Shown piece after piece: positions 15,501 to 26,100 of a DNA stretch of 64,000 bases. The notes under the pieces were generated by a model. That model did no database searches. It worked only from the letters and a program-made list of their open reading frames with translations, and was not told the DNA's origin. Every line of letters starts with the position of its first letter. Position 1 is the first letter of the stretch. Made by a program: the position numbers and the translations under genes. Source of the DNA: Haematococcus lacustris (Eukaryota > Chlorophyta > Chlorophyceae > Chlamydomonadales > Haematococcaceae); NCBI GenBank assembly GCA_030144725.1, contig JASKMD010000025.1, forward strand, positions 2,027,716-2,091,715, given 5' to 3'.

Positions 15501-18500
15501 GGAGGGTGCTAGGGGCTGGAGGGTGCTAGGGGCAGGAGGGTGCTAGGGGCAGGAGGGTGCTAGGGGCAGGAGGGTGCTAGGGGCAGGAGGGTGCTAGGGG
15601 CAGGAGGGTGCTAGGGGCAGGAGGGTGCTAGGGGCTGGAGGGTGCTAGGGGCAGGAGGGTGCTAGGGGCAGGAGGGTGCTAGGGGCAGGAGGGTGCTAGG
15701 GGCAGGAGGGTGCTAGGGGCAGGAGGGTGCTAGGGGCTGGAGGGTGCTAGGGGCTGGAGGGTGCTAGGGGCAGGAGGGTGCTAGGGGCAGGAGGGTGCTA
15801 GGGGCAGGAGGGTGCTAGGGGCAGGAGGGTGCTAGGGGCAGGAGGGTGCTAGGGGCAGGAGGGTGCTAGGGGCAGGAGGGTGCTAGGGACAGGAGGGTGC
15901 TAGGGGCTGGAGGGTGCTAGGGGCAGGAGGGTGCTAGGGGCAGGAGGGTGCTAGGGGCAGGAGGGTGCTAGGGGCAGGAGGGTGCTAGGGGCAGGAGGGT
16001 GCTAGGGGCAGGAGGGTGCTAGGGGCAGGAGGGTGCTAGGGGCAGGAGGGTGCTAGGGACAGGAGGGTGCTAGGGGCTGGAGGGTGCTAGGGGCAGGAGG
16101 GTGCTAGGGGCAGGAGGGTGCTAGGGGCAGGAGGGTGCTAGGGGCAGGAGGGTGCTAGGGGCAGGAGGGTGCTAGGGACAGGAGGGTGCTAGGGGCTGGA
16201 GGGTGCTAGGGGCAGGAGGGTGCTAGGGGCAGGAGGGTGCTAGGGGCAGGAGGGTGCTAGGGGCAGGAGGGTGCTAGGGGCAGGAGGGTGCTAGGGGCAG
16301 GAGGGTGCTAGGGGCAGGAGGGTGCTAGGGACAGGAGGGTGCTAGGGGCAGGAGGGTGCTAGGGGCAGGAGGGTGCTAGGGGCAGGAGGGTGCTAGGGGC
16401 AGGAGGGTGCTAGGGGCAGGAGGGTGCTAGGGGCAGGAGGGTGCTAGGGGCAGGAGGGTGCTAGGGACAGGAGGGTGCTAGGGGCTGGAGGGTGCTAGGG
16501 GCAGGAGGGTGCTAGGGGCAGGAGGGTGCTAGGGGCAGGAGGGTGCTAGGGGCAGGAGGGTGCTAGGGACAGGAGGGTGCTAGGGGCTGGAGGGTGCTAG
16601 GGGCAGGAGGGTGCTAGGGGCAGGAGGGTGCTAGGGGCAGGAGGGTGCTAGGGGCAGGAGGGTGCTAGGGGCAGGAGGGTGCTAGGGGCTGGAGGGTGCT
16701 AGGGGCTGGAGGGTGCTAGGGGCAGGAGGGTGCTAGGGGCAGGAGGGTGCTAGGGGCAGGAGGGTGCTAGGGGCAGGAGGGTGCTAGGGGCAGGAGGGTG
16801 CTAGGGGCAGGAGGGTGCTAGGGGCAGGAGGGTGCTAGGGGCAGGAGGGTGCTAGGGGCAGGAGGGTGCTAGGGGCAGGAGGGTGCTAGGGGCAGGAGGG
16901 TGCTAGGGACAGGAGGGTGCTAGGGGCTGGAGGGTGCTAGGGGCAGGAGGGTGCTAGGGGCAGGAGGGTGCTAGGGGCAGGAGGGTGCTAGGGGCAGGAG
17001 GGTGCTAGGGACAGGAGGGTGCTAGGGGCTGGAGGGTGCTAGGGGCAGGAGGGTGCTAGGGGCAGGAGGGTGCTAGGGGCAGGAGGGTGCTAGGGGCAGG
17101 AGGGTGCTAGGGGCAGGAGGGTGCTAGGGACAGGAGGGTGCTAGGGGCTGGAGGGTGCTAGGGGCAGGAGGGTGCTAGGGGCAGGAGGGTGCTAGGGGCA
17201 GGAGGGTGCTAGGGGCAGGAGGGTGCTAGGGGCAGGAGGGTGCTAGGGGCAGGAGGGTGCTAGGGGCAGGAGGGTGCTAGGGGCAGGAGGGTGCTAGGGG
17301 CAGGAGGGTGCTAGGGGCAGGAGGGTGCTAGGGGCAGGAGGGTGCTAGGGACAGGAGGGTGCTAGGGGCAGGAGGGTGCTAGGGACAGGAGGGTGCTAGG
17401 GGCTGGAGGGTGCTAGGGGCAGGAGGGTGCTAGGGGCAGGAGGGTGCTAGGGGCAGGAGGGTGCTAGGGGCAGGAGGGTGCTAGGGGCAGGAGGGTGCTA
17501 GGGGCAGGAGGGTGCTAGGGGCAGGAGGGTGCTAGGGGCAGGAGGGTGCTAGGGGCAGGAGGGTGCTAGGGGCAGGAGGGTGCTAGGGGCAGGAGCCTTA
17601 GGGGCAGAGCCAAAGGGGAAGGTCACGCTAGTGTAGGGGCCTGAAGGGGCAGGGGCAAGGCTGAAGGGGCAGGGGCCTCAGGGGCCTGCAGGGCGTCAGG
17701 TGCTGCAGTGGAGAGAAACTCATACTGCATTTTTCTGTGTGGCAGCTCGAGAGCTCAAGAGCGCTGCGCCAGGGGCTCAAGGGGTTGCGGGGGGCGGGAG
17801 CCTCAGGGGCAGGGGCTGCATTTCTCTGTGTGGCAGCTCGAGAGCGCTGCTTCACTCTTGCCTGCGCAGCCGCCACCTTCTTCGCCACCTCCCCATACGC
17901 GGTGGTGGCCACCCTCACGCAGCTGCTGGGCTGCCCCACTGCCTGCCAGCAGGTGGGGCGCCCAGCCCCGGGAGCCAGCCACAGGGGCAGGCACCTTCAG
18001 GAGCAGCCTCCAGGCTCCAGAATGCCTTGGGCAACAGACGGCATGGAGCACTGCGGATCAACTCCAGCTGCATCACTGACAGCCCGACTGGGCCTGACTG
18101 TGGCCAGACTGACCCTGACCTTGACCCTGACCCTGACATCGACCCTGGCCCTGAGACCCTAACTCCTGGCTCTGACGCTGACCCTGACCCTGACCTCAAA
18201 CCTAACACCCAGTCCTTACCTGGACCTTCCATGATGAAATGACGAAATGTTGAAAACCTACAACCTCGGGAAAGTCAACGCGGACGCTGCTGCTGGGGCC
18301 CTGAACCTTAGCAGCAGTCCTAAAGCCTGAACGCCCCATGAACCTCCTTGCCCTAGCCCTAGGCCTGACCTGCACCCCTCACCTCAGGCGTGTCCCCTTA
18401 CCCGCATGCTGACCAGGTCTGCTGCCACAGCTGAACCCGCCTGCCCCCTGTCTGCAGGCGTGGGGGGCGGCAGCAGCAGCGGTGGCGGCCAGTGGGGGCC

Positions 18501-21230
18501 CCCCCCCGGAGCCCCAGGCCCCCCTGCCTTCCTGCTTCACAGTAGGCATCCTGGAGCTGTTCACTTATGGTAGGGTGACCGGTCACAGCTGCCCCTGGCG
18601 TTAACCCAGGCATGCTCACCCTGCCCCTGACCTTGGCCCAGCTGGGATGAAGGCATGCCATGAGAGTACCCACCCCAGCCCCAGCCCTGACCCCAGCCCC
18701 AGCCCTGCCCCCGCCCCTGCCTTGCCTTGCCTCACCCCGCCTCACTGACCCTGGTCACCCTGCCTATGCAGACGGGGAGTTCCAGCAGATGTTCTGGTCC
18801 AGGGGAAAGCGGGACCCCATTAGGTAAGGACGGCTGCCGCACAGCGCACCAGCCTGACTTGCACAGGAAGGCGGAGGGGGGCCCTTGAGGCTCCCGCCCC
18901 TGAGGCCCCTGCCCTGCCCCTGAGGCCCTGCCCTGCCCCTGAGGCCCCCTTTTCCCTGCCTCTGCCCCCTGATGTTGCCCTAGGTACTCTCATGCCTCCG
19001 CCCCCCAGCTGCTCACGGCACTGGCCTACATCTGGGGCCCGCCTGGGCGGGGCATGGTCCGTGTGGGCACCCCCCTCCAGCTGTGGCTCCGCGCCCTGGA
19101 CGCTGTGCTGCTGTGAGTGGCTGCGCATGCTGCCAGCATGGGCCACATGGTGCATGGGCTCGTGCACGCGCACACCTTTCTAAAACCGGGCCGGGCTGAG
19201 CATGGATGTTGTTTGCCCTTTCTCTTGCTCGCTCTTAACTCACCAGCAGCCAGCCAGCTAGGTTATTATCGCGACCGCACAGCAGTGGGCACTGCAGGTA
19301 GCTAGAGTGTGATCACTGAGAGCTGCTAGAGTGTGACTTAGCTTCAGCAGCTCTCAGGATGCTAGTGCGTGACAGGCGAGGAAGGCAAGCAGCTCGATGT
19401 ACTCAGCTGCTGCCCTGAACTGCAAATGGACTGCAGGAGTTCAAGTCAGGATCTGTGCCTTGTGGGGATTTGAACTAGATTTGAACTAGATTTGAACTGT
19501 GATTTGTGCCAGCTGGGGGGCACCACTGCTCTGCCTCAGCACAGCCGCTGCTCCTTACCCCCTCGCCCCTCACCCTCACCCCCTCACCCCCGCTTGCAGG
19601 CAACCAGCCAGCATCATGAGCACCCCCATCACCCTTACCCCCGCCCCAAGTCCCCCAGTGGCCCCTCCCCCCTCCCCTGGCCCTCCCTCCCCTCCCTCTC
19701 CGCTTCCCCCTTCCCCCTCTCCCTCCCCCTCCCCTGCTCCCCCACCCCCCTCGCCCCCTTCCTCTGCCACCTCCTGGCCCTGGAGCCTCCTTGGGGCGCT
19801 GGACCACCTCGCCCTGATCTGCACCCCCTCCAAGCCCAATGGCACCCTCGCGCCTGCCCGCCTGCCTCCCGGCCTGCTGTCAGTCTTCACGTCAGGCCTG
19901 CGCAACCTCACGCTCAAGGGCTGCGGGCTGCGGGGGGGCCTGCCTCCAGACTGGGCCACCGTGGGGCCGCTGGCCGTCACCACCTACGTCAACCGCTACC
20001 CCAGTGTACCTGGACTTGTCTTAGTGAGTGCAGGGGAGGGCAGGGCGGAGGGGGTGGAGGACGCAGGTGGGGGCGGGGGCAGAGGCGGGAGCAAGGGAGG
20101 GCAGGGGAGGGCAGGAGCAAGAGAGGGCAGGGGAAGAGAGGGTTGGGGATAGGATGGTGTGCCCTGCCTGCCCTGCCTGCCCTGCCTGCCCTGCCCTGCG
20201 GGAGAGGGAGAGGGAGGGCAAGGGAGGGCAAGGGAGGGCGGGGAGGGGCAGGAGGTAGGAGGGGGCCTCAGCGGTGTGCCCTACCTTGCCCTGCTCTTCT
20301 CTGCCCTGCCCTGCAGCAACCAGCTTACCGGAGGGCTGCCCACAACCTGGGCTTGCGCCATACCCCTACTCCCTATCTTCCCTCTCATCCCCCTCATCGC
20401 CCTCCACCTTTCCGCCGTACCCCTCCCCCTCCACGCCCCTCCTCCTCCTGGCTGAGCTGCTACGTGTCTCGGTTGGACCTCACCGCAAACCAGCTGTCCC
20501 TCACCATCAGCAAGCTGCAGCTGCAGGAAGCCTGCAACACCCCAGCCTCGAGGTNNNNNNNNNNNNNNNNNNNNNNNNNNNNNNNNNNNNNNNNNNNNNN
20601 NNNNNNNNNNNNNNNNNNNNNNNNNNNNNNNNNNNNNNNNNNNNNNNNNNNNNNNNNNNNNNNNNNNNNNNNNNNNNNNNNNNNNNNNNNNNNNNNNNNN
20701 NNNNNNNNNNNNNNNNNNNNNNNNNNNNNNNNNNNNNNNNNNNNNNNNNNNNNNNNNNNNNNNNNNNNNNNNNNNNNNNNNNNNNNNNNNNNNNNNNNNN
20801 NNNNNNNNNNNNNNNNNNNNNNNNNNNNNNNNNNNNNNNNNNNNNNNNNNNNNNNNNNNNNNNNNNNNNNNNNNNNNNNNNNNNNNNNNNNNNNNNNNNN
20901 NNNNNNNNNNNNNNNNNNNNNNNNNNNNNNNNNNNNNNNNNNNNNNNNNNNNNNNNNNNNNNNNNNNNNNNNNNNNNNNNNNNNNNNNNNNNNNNNNNNN
21001 NNNNNNNNNNNNNNNNNNNNNNNNNNNNNNNNNNNNNNNNNNNNNNNNNNNNNNTAGCACCAGCACCAGCCCCAGCACCCGAAGCTGCCCTGCCCTGCCC
21101 TCCGCCACCCTGCCCTGCCCTGTACCCCCTGCTTGCCCTAAACCAGGTGAAGCTTGAGACACGCATCCCCTCAGACTTCCTCAGCGGCCTGGCTGCTCTG
21201 GTGCCTGCTGTGTCAGGCCTGAACCTGGAG
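12594..21230 (+). CDS. Putative secreted/surface protein: signal peptide, beta-trefoil-like lectin segment, Ser-Pro linker, LRRs (partial model)
   Basis: Exon 1 (12594-12846) starts with a clear signal peptide, MWLVYIAAWLLATVLG. Supported later exons are 13749-13922, 14063-14300, 17870-17952, 18458-18569, 18772-18823, 18984-19112, 19600-20023, about 20317-20357 and 21147-21230. Most phases agree. The 13749-14300 pair resembles a ricin-B-type beta-trefoil (CLSF, GQPLQLQPCQF, then a CSS-x-RSQRWEL ending). Exon 19600-20023 has a Ser-Pro/Pro-rich block followed by LRRs (LRNLTLKGCGLRGGLPPDW), continued across the next intron as YLDLSYNQLTGGLPTTWA, and by IPSDFLSGLAALVPAVSGL after the N gap. The family role would be extracellular binding or cell-wall association. 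The path between 12846 and 13749 is unresolved, an exon near 18019-18100 is possible, and a one-base frame change lies near 19990-20015. The 3' end is not seen. Confidence 0.6.
13956..14052. repeat. Pentanucleotide (CCTGA)n array in an intron
   Basis: About 19 perfect copies of CCTGA. They lie in the 140-bp intron between the exons ending at 13922 and starting at 14063 and make up most of it. Confidence 0.95.
14317..17597. repeat. 17-bp minisatellite, about 193 copies, with higher-order structure
   Basis: The unit GGGTGCTAGGGGCAGGA repeats without length change for 3.28 kb. Three main variants differ at the GGCAGG core: the common one, GACAGG, and GGCTGG. A GACAGG unit is almost always followed directly by a GGCTGG unit. 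The array fills the intron between the exons ending at 14300 and starting at 17870. It has a stop (TAG) in every unit and carries no coding. Confidence 0.95.
20555..21054. other. Assembly gap, 500 N
   Basis: Exactly 500 N, the usual placeholder for a scaffold gap of unknown size. It falls inside the LRR part of the surface-protein gene, so LRR exons are missing from this sequence. Open frames that cross it are meaningless. Confidence 1.
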
Positions 21231-23187
21231 GTGAGGTGCAGGGGCAGGGGGCCTGCGTCTGGGAGGAGGGTGGGTGCAAAGGACTGAGAGCATGGCAGGG
21301 AATGCTGCGGGAGACGTGGGTCAGGAGCCACACTTGGAGCCTCACACAAGCAGGCAGGGAGGGGAGGGGTGTGCCTGGCAGATAGGGAGGAGGGCTGGGG
21401 GAAGTGGTGGAGGGGTTGGCTGTCACACATGGTGTTATGCACAGGCAGGCAAGGAGGGGAGAAGGGGGCTGGCCAGCAGGGAGAAGGGCATGGCGGGTGG
21501 GAAGTGGAGGGCAGGGATACGACAGACAGCAGGTGCGGGAGGAAGGCCACATGCTCGGCGTACCGTGTGTGTTGGGAAACAGATTCGTCAATCAGTGTGC
21601 CAGTCATTGTCGTATGGCAGTCATGTCGCTTCGCTTGTGGATGTGACGCTTGCCTCGCTCCAGGCGGTGCTGGAGCGCGCGATGCGGGAGCGAATTGGCG
21701 GCGACACGGCAACGCCACTGGCATCTTTCCCGACCGGCAGCGGGGACTTGATTCAGGTTTTCCTCGTTGCGTAATACTGCCGGGTTGACACCAGAGAGGA
21801 GACCCGGCACGTACGGGAGCCCCGCCCGGTTAGGGCGTTATCTGAGTTGGCGGCAGAGGCGGCAGGTTGCTCCTCAACATCAGAGCAGGGCGGCAAGTCG
21901 AGGTTTGCCGGCGACTGGCACGGTGTTCAAGGCGCCTTGTTCCGCCTTCCTACTTCTACTTCTCGCATCACATATCTTCCGAGGTTGCTAATCCAACCCT
22001 CCGTTGCTGCACTATTGTGGGAGGTTGTTCGGTGTTTAGTAGCAGTTGCCGTGATCGCGAAGGTGGAGCTTAGGGCATAGCCAAGCGTATTAGCTCCGAG
22101 CCAAAATGCTAATATTAGCTCATAATAGCGGCAGTATTGCTAATATTAGCTCAAGCGGCGGCCGGGCGGTCGGGGATCGAGAGGTACATTGTTCTATCCT
22201 TGCCAGATGCAGAGTTATCGCTATCTTTAGTGTCTGTCAAGAGATAGCCCTCCGTGTAACAGATGAAACCTGTTACCGCAACCTTGCCAGCTGTAATGGG
22301 GCACGTGACGAAATGCACTTGAGAAATGCACTTGAGAAATACTCCATTAACATTATGAAAACAACGCAAAAGGGGTGACCGGTCACTACGGCACTAAGCC
22401 ACTCCCAGCTGCCCAATGTAACGGCGCATCCTTCCCATTGTGTCATTCCATTTGTTACCCCGTCCAAGTGTGAAGGGGTCGTGACTGTGTTTTATTCGCG
22501 GTCACATGGGGCAGCCCGCGAGCAAAGACTGCATTGGCGTGCGCTGATGTTCAGATGACACGCAGTTATTCACAGCTACCAATACAATGAACGCTATCGA
22601 AAACGATGCAGTATTGAGAGAATACTGAAAGACTTGCATGGGGCCCCATGAGTCCAGGAGGCGGCCTCCGACGGCGCATCATCAACCAGGTGCGTAGGGT
22701 CGCAGCGCCTCCATGCGCAGCCGTCGCGCTAGGAAGCGGACGAAGGCGCGACAAGAATCGGCTGCTAATATTTGCTATTATGTTTTGGCTTGCTATTATT
22801 GCTATTACTAATATTAGCAAGGGGGGGAACCGCCCTAGTGGAGCTACTGTAAGCACCTGGAGCGACTGCTGCTAGGAAGTTAGGGCATGAATGAGAAAGG
22901 TTGGCGTGGCCCCACTGGGCCTCTCGTTTACATGAATGATGATCTGATCGGTGGGCATACTACACAATGCAGTCAATCATTTCTTGTCCATTTTCACTGT
23001 CTATAGTGTTCACTATCACTGGATGTCGACTGGCAAGCACGGCACGCCCTGGCATGCACGAATGTCCTGGAATTGACAGTTCGTTTCAACCTTGAGATTG
23101 GCAATACGGCATGCCGACAGCCATTCCATGATCAAATAAGTTCTGGTCAAACTTCGCGCCTTCAACACTCCACGGCTCGCAAACCCG
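21231..23187. other. Intergenic region; possible lone exon and an AT-rich palindromic block
   Basis: No gene is firmly supported. A plus-strand frame ending at 21774 has a protein-like tail (SLVDVTLASLQAVLERAMRE, then a stop after IQVFLVA) and might be an exon, but I do not recognise it. At 22085-22160 and 22758-22822 AT-rich blocks rich in the palindrome GCTAATATTAGC or close variants face each other about 600 bp apart; they could be the ends of a small non-autonomous DNA element. The rest shows nothing I can name. Confidence 0.4.
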
Positions 23188-26100
23188 ATGGCGAAAGGCG
23201 ACCTGTATGAGGTGCGTGTGCCGGCGTCGCTTGGAGGTAAGTTCGGGCAATTTTGACCGGGAGGTCGACTGTCCTTGGCGCCAGGTTCTTGGCGTGTCAA
23301 AAACTGCCAGCCAGGCCGAGATCAAGAAGGCTTACTTCCAGCTTTGCTTGAAGCTCCACCCTGACAAGAATCGCAACGATGAGGTGGGTAGATCATGTCA
23401 GCCCCAGAATCCACAACGTCCACAAGAGTGCCCCTGAGGCTGCGGAAGCCCACCCCCTTTACTATTTCTTGGTCCCTTGTGGGCTGACTAGCCAGTTTGG
23501 CATGACACATTGGCACGAACATGCACTGCAGCGAGCTGGCACATCTAGAGCACACCACACAATATCACACCACCAGGCTGAGGCGCCCTTGTCAGCTGCT
23601 CTGGCAGATTGCTAGCCGCCCAGCCAGCCTCGACAGCCCTGCCATCAGCCTCGTTAGCTCCTCCGCCAGCCTTGACCAGCAGCACCCAGGTCTAGTCAAA
23701 AGCTACCCTGCCCCGCCTTGCTTACTTTGCCTTCAGCTTCACTGATGGCACAGGAAGCCAAGAGCAAGTTTCAAGCCCTACAGAAAGTGCATGGCATCCT
23801 GGGCGACCCAGAAAAGTAGGTTACATGGATATGCATGTGGCATGCAATATCAGACAGGTGCCCAGCTCACTCATACTGTCCTTACCGACATTTGGGTCGG
23901 CTGGAGCCTGTGTACTGGCAGGGTCAGGCGGGTTGCAGCAGCATGGTCAGTGGCCTCTGTGGGTTCAGTGGATGACTGGGTCAGTCAGGCAGAGGTCAAC
24001 AATACGTGAGGCAGAGGGTGACGGTCAGGGTGCACACAGTGACAGGGCAGGGCACAGGCTAGCTCATGAGCAAGAGTTCTTGTGGGTGAGCACACGAAGT
24101 GCTGTCGCTGCATCGTCCAGTTGCTGCATCGTTCATTAAAGCTTTGCCCAATGAGCTACCGCAACAATGGCGACATTTGCTGGCACATGCCATGCCACGA
24201 TGCTGCTGCTGTTACATCCCATCATACTGGCCAGCACCTTGGCTCTCAACCTTGAGCATTCATTGCAGTCGAACACACTAATTGTGAACCACTACAAACC
24301 GGTGTTTTTGTCTGTGTGGAGTTCCCATCGCATGGCATGCACATGGCCTATACATGGCATACACATGGTCACGGTCGCCTGCCACCTACAGCATTGCCTG
24401 ACCCCTGTGACAGGGCTATGCATAGAGTTGGCATGACAAAACATGCACTAAGCGTGTAAGCTGATGACAGCTTCAAATGGGGGGGGCTTGCTGCTGCTGG
24501 GCCTTGGGTGGCTTGTCTCGCAGCCGCTTGTAGCCCAAGCCAGGGTACTCCTTGCCCTTGGCTGGCAGCGCTCCCTGGTCTGGCCAGTAGCACAGCTCCA
24601 GCGGCCGCCACTTGCTCTCCCCAATGCGCTGCATGTTGAGCGCTGCATTGCAGTCCCTGTCCAGCCACCTGCCTGGCTGTGGTGCTAGCTTGGCTTTGGC
24701 AGCCTTGCCTTTGCCCTTGCCCATGCCACGATGCTGCTGCTGGTGGATCCCAGCCTAGAGCCTACTCTGAAGTACAGAGCCTGGAGCATGGCTCTTGCAA
24801 AGTATGGCGTGGTGGGAGCACAGCAGGAGGGCGCCATACTTTGCAGGAGGGCATCATATTGGCCAGCATTCCTGCTGCATCGACAGGATGACGTACCAAC
24901 CATGGCCAGGCTTGCTTCAGTGGGCATGTGGTCTGACCCCCCACCACTCATCAATAACAAGACCCATGGCCTTGACTTTTGCCTGTTGCCCACATGCTCC
25001 CCATTGCTGTCGTGCTTACACCTGTAAGGCACCCTGTTGGACTACTCTACTACTCTGCCTGCCCTGCCAACACCCCCTACTCTGCCCGCCCTGCCAAGCA
25101 GACAGCTAGGTCTTGTGCAACAGTTCAAGTATGGCTCTGAGTGCTAGAAAGATATACCTATAGTACATATATTCGTATGACAACTATAGTTTTAGGTAAA
25201 ATGATGGTGATGACAGGGTTAGCGAGCATGCCTAATCCTCCCTCCTCCCTGAGACACTGATGTGTCGGTACAAGTGGAGGTGCAGGGCTCTACTCCTGCC
25301 CCCTGCAGGCGGGCCGTGTATGACCAGACTGGAGAAACAGACGAAGACCTGCTGGGCAGCAACTCCTTCTCTGAGCTGCGGGACTACTTCCGGGCCATGT
25401 TCAAGGCGCCCACAGAGCAAGACTTGGACGCATTCTATGTGCGTCATGGCCAGCTGCCGCTCCACAGCCCATCAGCCCGTCAGCTGGTATCAGCACGGCA
25501 TTGGTGGAGGGCCATGGGGTCAGGGGAGGTCCTGAGGCAGGCTGCAGGGAGGGCAGCGGGTAGGCAGCTCCAGGGAGGGGTGCCCAGTAGCGCCCTAGGT
25601 ACCCTGTGACTGTTACGATCCCCGCAGCTGCTGCTAGGTCCTCCATTTGGCCTGGCTTTCATTGCTGTTGGTGCGGGTGTGGGTGCTGCTGGGGCTGTGC
25701 CCGTGCTGCCTGCCCACTGCTGCTGGTGCGCCTCCTGGTTGCAGGACAGCTACAGAGGCTCCCCTGAGGAGCGGGCCGAGCTGCTGAAGCTGTATGTTGA
25801 GCATGAAGGCAAGATGACCAAGGTGGGTCAATTGCCAAGGTGGTGGGTATGGCTTGGTGTGGGGAGGGCGGCAGTGCCTTGGGCATGCATGCATGCATGG
25901 TGCTTGCAAGCTGAATGTGTCAGGGATGTGTGATCAGCCTGACGACAGCTTCTCCTGCGCCTGCAGCGGCAGTGGCCCCTGATGAGCACAGCTGAACAAC
26001 GCGAAGGGCTGCCGCACCTCTAGCCTGCACCCTAGCCTGCACCCCTAGCCTCACTCCCTACAGCCCTCAACCAATGTCAATGTCCAGACAGTTTTCCCTT

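Noticed and set aside
14317..17597. CRISPR-like array
   Set aside because: Units are tandem with no spacers, and the genome is eukaryotic.
19492..21724. Several long open frames crossing the gap
   Set aside because: They run through 500 N and have no meaning across it.
22105..22150. CRESS-DNA/geminivirus-type origin nonamer
   Set aside because: The sequence is TAATATTAG, not the required TAATATTAC, with no Rep gene nearby; it is part of a palindromic AT-rich block.
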